Below are positions 61,018-64,000 of a DNA stretch of 64,000 nucleotides, piece by piece (position 1 is the stretch's first letter; every line of letters starts with the position of its first letter). The position numbers were made by a program, and so were the translations under genes. The notes below the pieces were generated by a model. The model made no database searches and was not told the DNA's origin. It saw only the letters and a list, made by a program, of their open reading frames with translations. The stretch covers positions 33,476 through 97,475 of the forward strand of contig CADCBZ010000010.1 of NCBI GenBank assembly GCA_902799765.1, given 5' to 3'. The stretch comes from an uncultured Prevotellaceae bacterium (GTDB lineage: Bacteria; Bacteroidota; Bacteroidia; Bacteroidales; Bacteroidaceae).

Positions 61018-62520
61018 ATGAAGAAATTAGCAATTATATCAACATTTATCCTGGGTCTTGCCGCTACATCGTGCGACAGCTATCTGGATATCAACGAGAG
61101 TCCGAACTCTCCTAAGGAGAGCGACCTGAATGCCTCTATCCTGTTCCCTGCAGCCGAGATGAACCTCGCTGGCAGCTACGGTGACTTCCTGCGCATTGCA
61201 GGTGGATACTACGCTCAGTACTATGTACAGACTTTCGGTACGAGCAACTATTTGGATTATAGTAGATTTGAAATGAGTGCCACCCGTTCAAGCGGTACTT
61301 ATACACAGCTGACCAGCCGCACTCAGAAGAACCTCCAGCTGGTTCGTGACATCGCTAAAGAGAAGCAGAACTGGGGTGACTATTTGGCAGCTACCGTTCT
61401 ACGTGCCTTCACCTATCAGGTGCTTGTTGACTGCTATGGAGAGGTGCCTTATACAGAGGCTCTGGATGTTTCGAATCCCACTCCTAAGTATGATGACGGA
61501 CAGACCATCTATGCTGGTATCCTGTCAGAACTTGACGAGGCACTGAGCAATGCGAAGGCTTCTGATCCTGTCTGCACGAACCTGCTGTTCCCTGGACAGA
61601 CTGCTGATCCCTGGATCAAGTTTGCTAATGCGCTGAAGCTGAAAATCTACAGCCGTATGGGTGGTGCTGACGCTCAGATTGGTGCCATTATCTCAGAAGG
61701 CAACCTGCCCACCAGCGATATTGCCTTCAAGGGATGCTGGTCTTCTGAGGCTGGTCATATCAGCCCGTTCTATGCTGAGGAATTTCCTTCTGGCTGGGGT
61801 TCAACTCAGATCAATGTCGTAGCTAATGTGGCTATTATCGGTACGATGCAGCAGTCGGCCTATACCGACCCCCGTCTGAAAGCTTTCTTCAGTCCTAATA
61901 GTGACGGTCAGTATGTAGGCGGTATCTCTGGTACCAACTTCTCTACATCAAAGACTTATAAGTCAACTTACTGGTGCCGTCCTGTAGCAAGCTACGACAT
62001 GCCGGTTTATTTGCTTACCATGGCTGAGTTAGACTTCTTTATTTCTGAGTACTATGCTCGTCAGGGCAAGGCAGATATGGCTGAAGCATACTATAACCTG
62101 GCTACTGCCTACTCAATCCGTTCTGCTGGCTATGATGACACTGCCGCTCTTGCATATGCTGAAGATTTCGCTAAGCAGTGGCCTTACGACCAGAGCAACT
62201 ATAAGAAGTCTATCGGTATTGCCAAGTGGATTGCTTTGGCAGGTGTGAACCCCTTCGAGGGCTATTGCGAGCTCCGTCGTCTGAAGTATCCTACCTTTGG
62301 TGAGGTCAAGGGTTCGGATATGTATAATGAGACGGATGACAGTTCTTACCAGCCCGACAAGTACAAGGCAGGTACGCTTTATACACCTATTAAGGTATTC
62401 GGTCCTGTTGGTGATAATCAGCTGCTGCAGCGCTGGCCGTATCCTGAGAGCTCTTCAGCACGTAACACCAATGCGCCTGCATTCCCTGGCTATACGACCC
62501 CAATCTTCTGGGCTCAGTAA
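61018..62520 (+). CDS. SusD/RagB family surface lipoprotein
   Basis: 500 residues; lipobox AATSC (Cys about 19), then DSYLDINESPNSP, typical of the SusD-like type 2 group. TPR-like helices and WIALAGVNPFEGYCELRRLKYP follow. Length is normal. It forms the lid of the SusC pore on the cell surface. The next gene starts 32 bp later. Confidence 0.94.
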   Translation: MKKLAIISTFILGLAATSCDSYLDINESPNSPKESDLNASILFPAAEMNLAGSYGDFLRIAGGYYAQYYVQTFGTSNYLDYSRFEMSATRSSGTYTQLTSRTQKNLQLVRDIAKEKQNWGDYLAATVLRAFTYQVLVDCYGEVPYTEALDVSNPTPKYDDGQTIYAGILSELDEALSNAKASDPVCTNLLFPGQTADPWIKFANALKLKIYSRMGGADAQIGAIISEGNLPTSDIAFKGCWSSEAGHISPFYAEEFPSGWGSTQINVVANVAIIGTMQQSAYTDPRLKAFFSPNSDGQYVGGISGTNFSTSKTYKSTYWCRPVASYDMPVYLLTMAELDFFISEYYARQGKADMAEAYYNLATAYSIRSAGYDDTAALAYAEDFAKQWPYDQSNYKKSIGIAKWIALAGVNPFEGYCELRRLKYPTFGEVKGSDMYNETDDSSYQPDKYKAGTLYTPIKVFGPVGDNQLLQRWPYPESSSARNTNAPAFPGYTTPIFWAQ

Positions 62521-62552
62521 TGAATGTCTAAATATCAAAACAGTGAAAGAAA

Positions 62553-63266
62553 ATGAAAAAGAATATATTACATACAATGCTTTTCGCTTTCATCGCACTC
62601 GCGGTGACAAGCTGTAGCAAGGACTCTGAGGGTCTTTCAAAGATCATCGAGTATCCTGAGATTAGCATCCAGGGGGATCTCTTTTACGTGTCACCTATTG
62701 GAGAGGAGTTTGTAGATCCGGGTTGTATCGCCTATTATAATGGTCAGGATTACTCTTCAAACATTGTTGTTACGGGAGCTGATAAGATCGACATTAATAC
62801 TGCAGGTCTTTATACCGTTACTTATTCGGCTACAAGTCCTGACGGCTATACTTGGTCAGAAAAGCGTACCGTTGCTGTGTGTGATCCAAGCATTACCACT
62901 GATCTGAGTGGTACATGGACAGTTAACGGTGCAACTTCTTACCGTCACCGTGCTGCTGGTGATGAAGCTATTGGTGGTGCTTACAAAGTAAAGATCACCC
63001 AGCTGGCTCCTGGTATCTTTAAGGTGTCTGACTTCTTTGGCGGTTGGTATGACCAGCGTGCTGGCTATGGAACCCGTTATGCCTGCGTAGGTAATATCCA
63101 GTTGACTGCCGACAACGAGATCATCGGTCTGTCAAGCAGTGTTGCCGGATGGGGTGACAGCCTTGATGACTTCTATAATGGTGCTTACGATCCTGACAAA
63201 GATGCCCTGACTTGGGAGTGTGACTATGCACAATCAATGACTTTCCACATTGAAATGAATAAATAA
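62553..63266 (+). CDS. Surface lipoprotein with Ig-like and BT_2262-type domains
   Basis: 237 residues; lipobox AVTSC (Cys about 21). An Ig-like domain (EEFVDPGCIAYYNGQDY; INTAGLYTVTYSATSPDG) of the DUF5011/5012 kind spans about residues 30-110, followed by a beta-rich domain (LSGTWTVNGATSYRHR; FFGGWYDQRAGYG) as in BT_2262 proteins. Such proteins are encoded next to SusCD pairs and bind ligand at the surface (family knowledge; ligand unknown here). Confidence 0.82.
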   Translation: MKKNILHTMLFAFIALAVTSCSKDSEGLSKIIEYPEISIQGDLFYVSPIGEEFVDPGCIAYYNGQDYSSNIVVTGADKIDINTAGLYTVTYSATSPDGYTWSEKRTVAVCDPSITTDLSGTWTVNGATSYRHRAAGDEAIGGAYKVKITQLAPGIFKVSDFFGGWYDQRAGYGTRYACVGNIQLTADNEIIGLSSSVAGWGDSLDDFYNGAYDPDKDALTWECDYAQSMTFHIEMNK

Positions 63267-63276
63267 TTGAACAGTT

Positions 63277-63771
63277 ATGAAGAAAGTATTATATTTAGCA
63301 ACAATGCTCCTCTGCATGGCTATCACAAGCTGTCAGAAGGAAGATATTGGCGGAACAGCTACAGAGAGCCTTGCTGGCGACTGGTATGTTGAGGCAAATG
63401 TGGTTAATGCCGATGGCAGCGTGATTGAGGATCCTTATGGACTCGGCCGTATCCACATTCTGACCTATAACACCTCTGCCAACAATCCCAATGAGATCTG
63501 GATTGACGACAGTAAGAACTTCTGGAATTTCAAGGTGAAGGCTACAGGTGATATTAATAACCTGACTTTCAGTGCTGCTTCTGCACAGAACCAGCGCGGT
63601 GATGAAATTACAGTCAACATCACCAACGGTAAGATTATCAAGAATGGTGGTGTCCAGAACAATGGTTCACCTGCTGACTACATCACCATGGATGTAGAGT
63701 TCAGCGATGATCCTGGTACAATCTACCGTCTGGAGGGTGTACGCTACTCTGGTCTTGAAGAGAACGATTAA
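63277..63771 (+). CDS. Lipid-binding-like lipoprotein of the Sus locus
   Basis: 164 residues with lipobox AITSC (Cys about 19) and a calycin-like beta domain (LAGDWYVEANVVNADG; IWIDDSKNFWNFKVKATGD) resembling the 'putative lipid-binding' family (Lipid_bd) found as the fourth gene in loci of this layout. It starts 10 bp after the previous stop; the operon ends with the terminator at 63795-63836. Actual ligand unknown. Confidence 0.78.
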   Translation: MKKVLYLATMLLCMAITSCQKEDIGGTATESLAGDWYVEANVVNADGSVIEDPYGLGRIHILTYNTSANNPNEIWIDDSKNFWNFKVKATGDINNLTFSAASAQNQRGDEITVNITNGKIIKNGGVQNNGSPADYITMDVEFSDDPGTIYRLEGVRYSGLEEND

Positions 63772-63794
63772 GTTTCAAACTTAACAATACTCAC

Positions 63795-63836
63795 CGCCCC
63801 CGCTAAGCATCTGCTTAACGGGGGCGATTCTTAGTT
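63795..63836 (+). terminator. Terminator of the Sus operon
   Basis: CGCCCCCG (63795-63802) pairs exactly with CGGGGGCG (63819-63826), with TAAGC/GCTTA extending the stem; a T-rich ATTCTTAGTTTTC follows. Confidence 0.85.
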
Positions 63837-63844
63837 TTCAGGGG

Positions 63845-64000
63845 CTAAATCCGAACCCCTGCGGCGGTTGCACTGCCCAAAGCGCCTAACAAGGCTGTGA
63901 GCACCGCCAGGATGTCGCTCTTCTTCACCGTACAGTTACGTTGCATGATCGTGGCGAGTGCATCGGTATCCACGGTGCTGGTCATCACCGCACGGGGATA
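63845..64000 (-). CDS. HU-like DNA-binding protein, 3' part only (enters from right edge)
   Basis: The minus-strand frame from the edge reads YPRAVMTSTVDTDALATIMQ, then CTVKKSDILAVLTALLGAL and ends SATAAGVRI at a TAG (63845-63847). The first part matches the HU-like proteins of Bacteroidales (VDTDxLAxxIxxxCTxKKSDxLAVL). Family members normally continue with the beta-arm (VKLDRFGSF-type); here the chain ends in an Ala/Gly-rich stretch instead. So it is either a truncated pseudogene or a diverged short form; the start is outside the window. Confidence 0.5.
   Translation of the reverse strand, partial: YPRAVMTSTVDTDALATIMQRNCTVKKSDILAVLTALLGALGSATAAGVRI

Overview
The window reads as a chromosomal segment of a Bacteroidales bacterium, most likely Prevotella or a close relative. 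Four things point there: many promoters of the Bacteroidetes type (TTTG, 19-20 bp, TAnnTTTG), a SusC/SusD locus, type IX secretion genes porW and porX, and an HU-like protein followed by a 33-codon 'smalltalk' gene. No species can be named from the sequence alone.

Left part (1-11.2 kb, accessory). A type I restriction-modification operon lies on the minus strand in the order hsdM - DUF1016 N-terminal protein - hsdS - Fic protein - hsdR, with hsdR running off the left edge. The Fic gene carries an 11-bp tandem repeat that could switch its C-terminal domain. Upstream of hsdM is a complete IS3-family element (8294-9927) with 26-bp terminal repeats, a CGT target duplication and an A7 frameshift site. 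Next come a large inverted-repeat/palindrome region, a hairpin, the HU-like gene, the smalltalk gene and a terminator.

Island (about 11.2-31.0 kb, accessory, AT-rich, nearly all minus strand). It lies between a degenerate tRNA-Pro copy and an intact tRNA-Pro(GGG) that share an identical 35-bp 3' end, as expected of a tRNA-integrated island. No integrase is visible. It holds a decayed toxin-antitoxin pair, remnants of dead genes, an ADP-ribosylglycohydrolase with a lipoprotein and a DUF285 repeat protein, three WYL-domain regulators with recognisable operators, a BspA-like repeat protein, a zincin-like protein, SbcC/SbcD with two unknown genes, a homologue of the methyl-directed nuclease DpnI in operon with a WYL regulator, a structured-RNA candidate, a small conserved protein and an XRE regulator. 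Two promoters 7 kb apart share the same 15-bp palindrome at the same distance from the -7 box, which ties the zincin-like operon and the SbcCD operon into one probable regulon. This is the best candidate for an undescribed system in the window.

Core part (31.1-57.4 kb). An aroA - small protein - porW - porX - tsaE operon is followed by trxA and a small gene, dnaE, psd - pssA - DUF4834, pyrH, birA and tadA (divergent), and pepD. A signalling block comes next: a histidine kinase whose phospho-acceptor His is replaced by Asn, two periplasmic-binding/PAS sensors without any output domain, a STAS protein, and a Cache-HAMP-PP2C phosphatase fused to an RsbW-like ATPase. A patatin/beta-barrel phospholipase ends this part.

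Right end (57.4-64 kb). A nutrient uptake locus (SusC - SusD - BT_2262-type lipoprotein - lipid-binding-like lipoprotein) closes with a strong terminator. The 3' end of another HU-like gene enters from the right edge.
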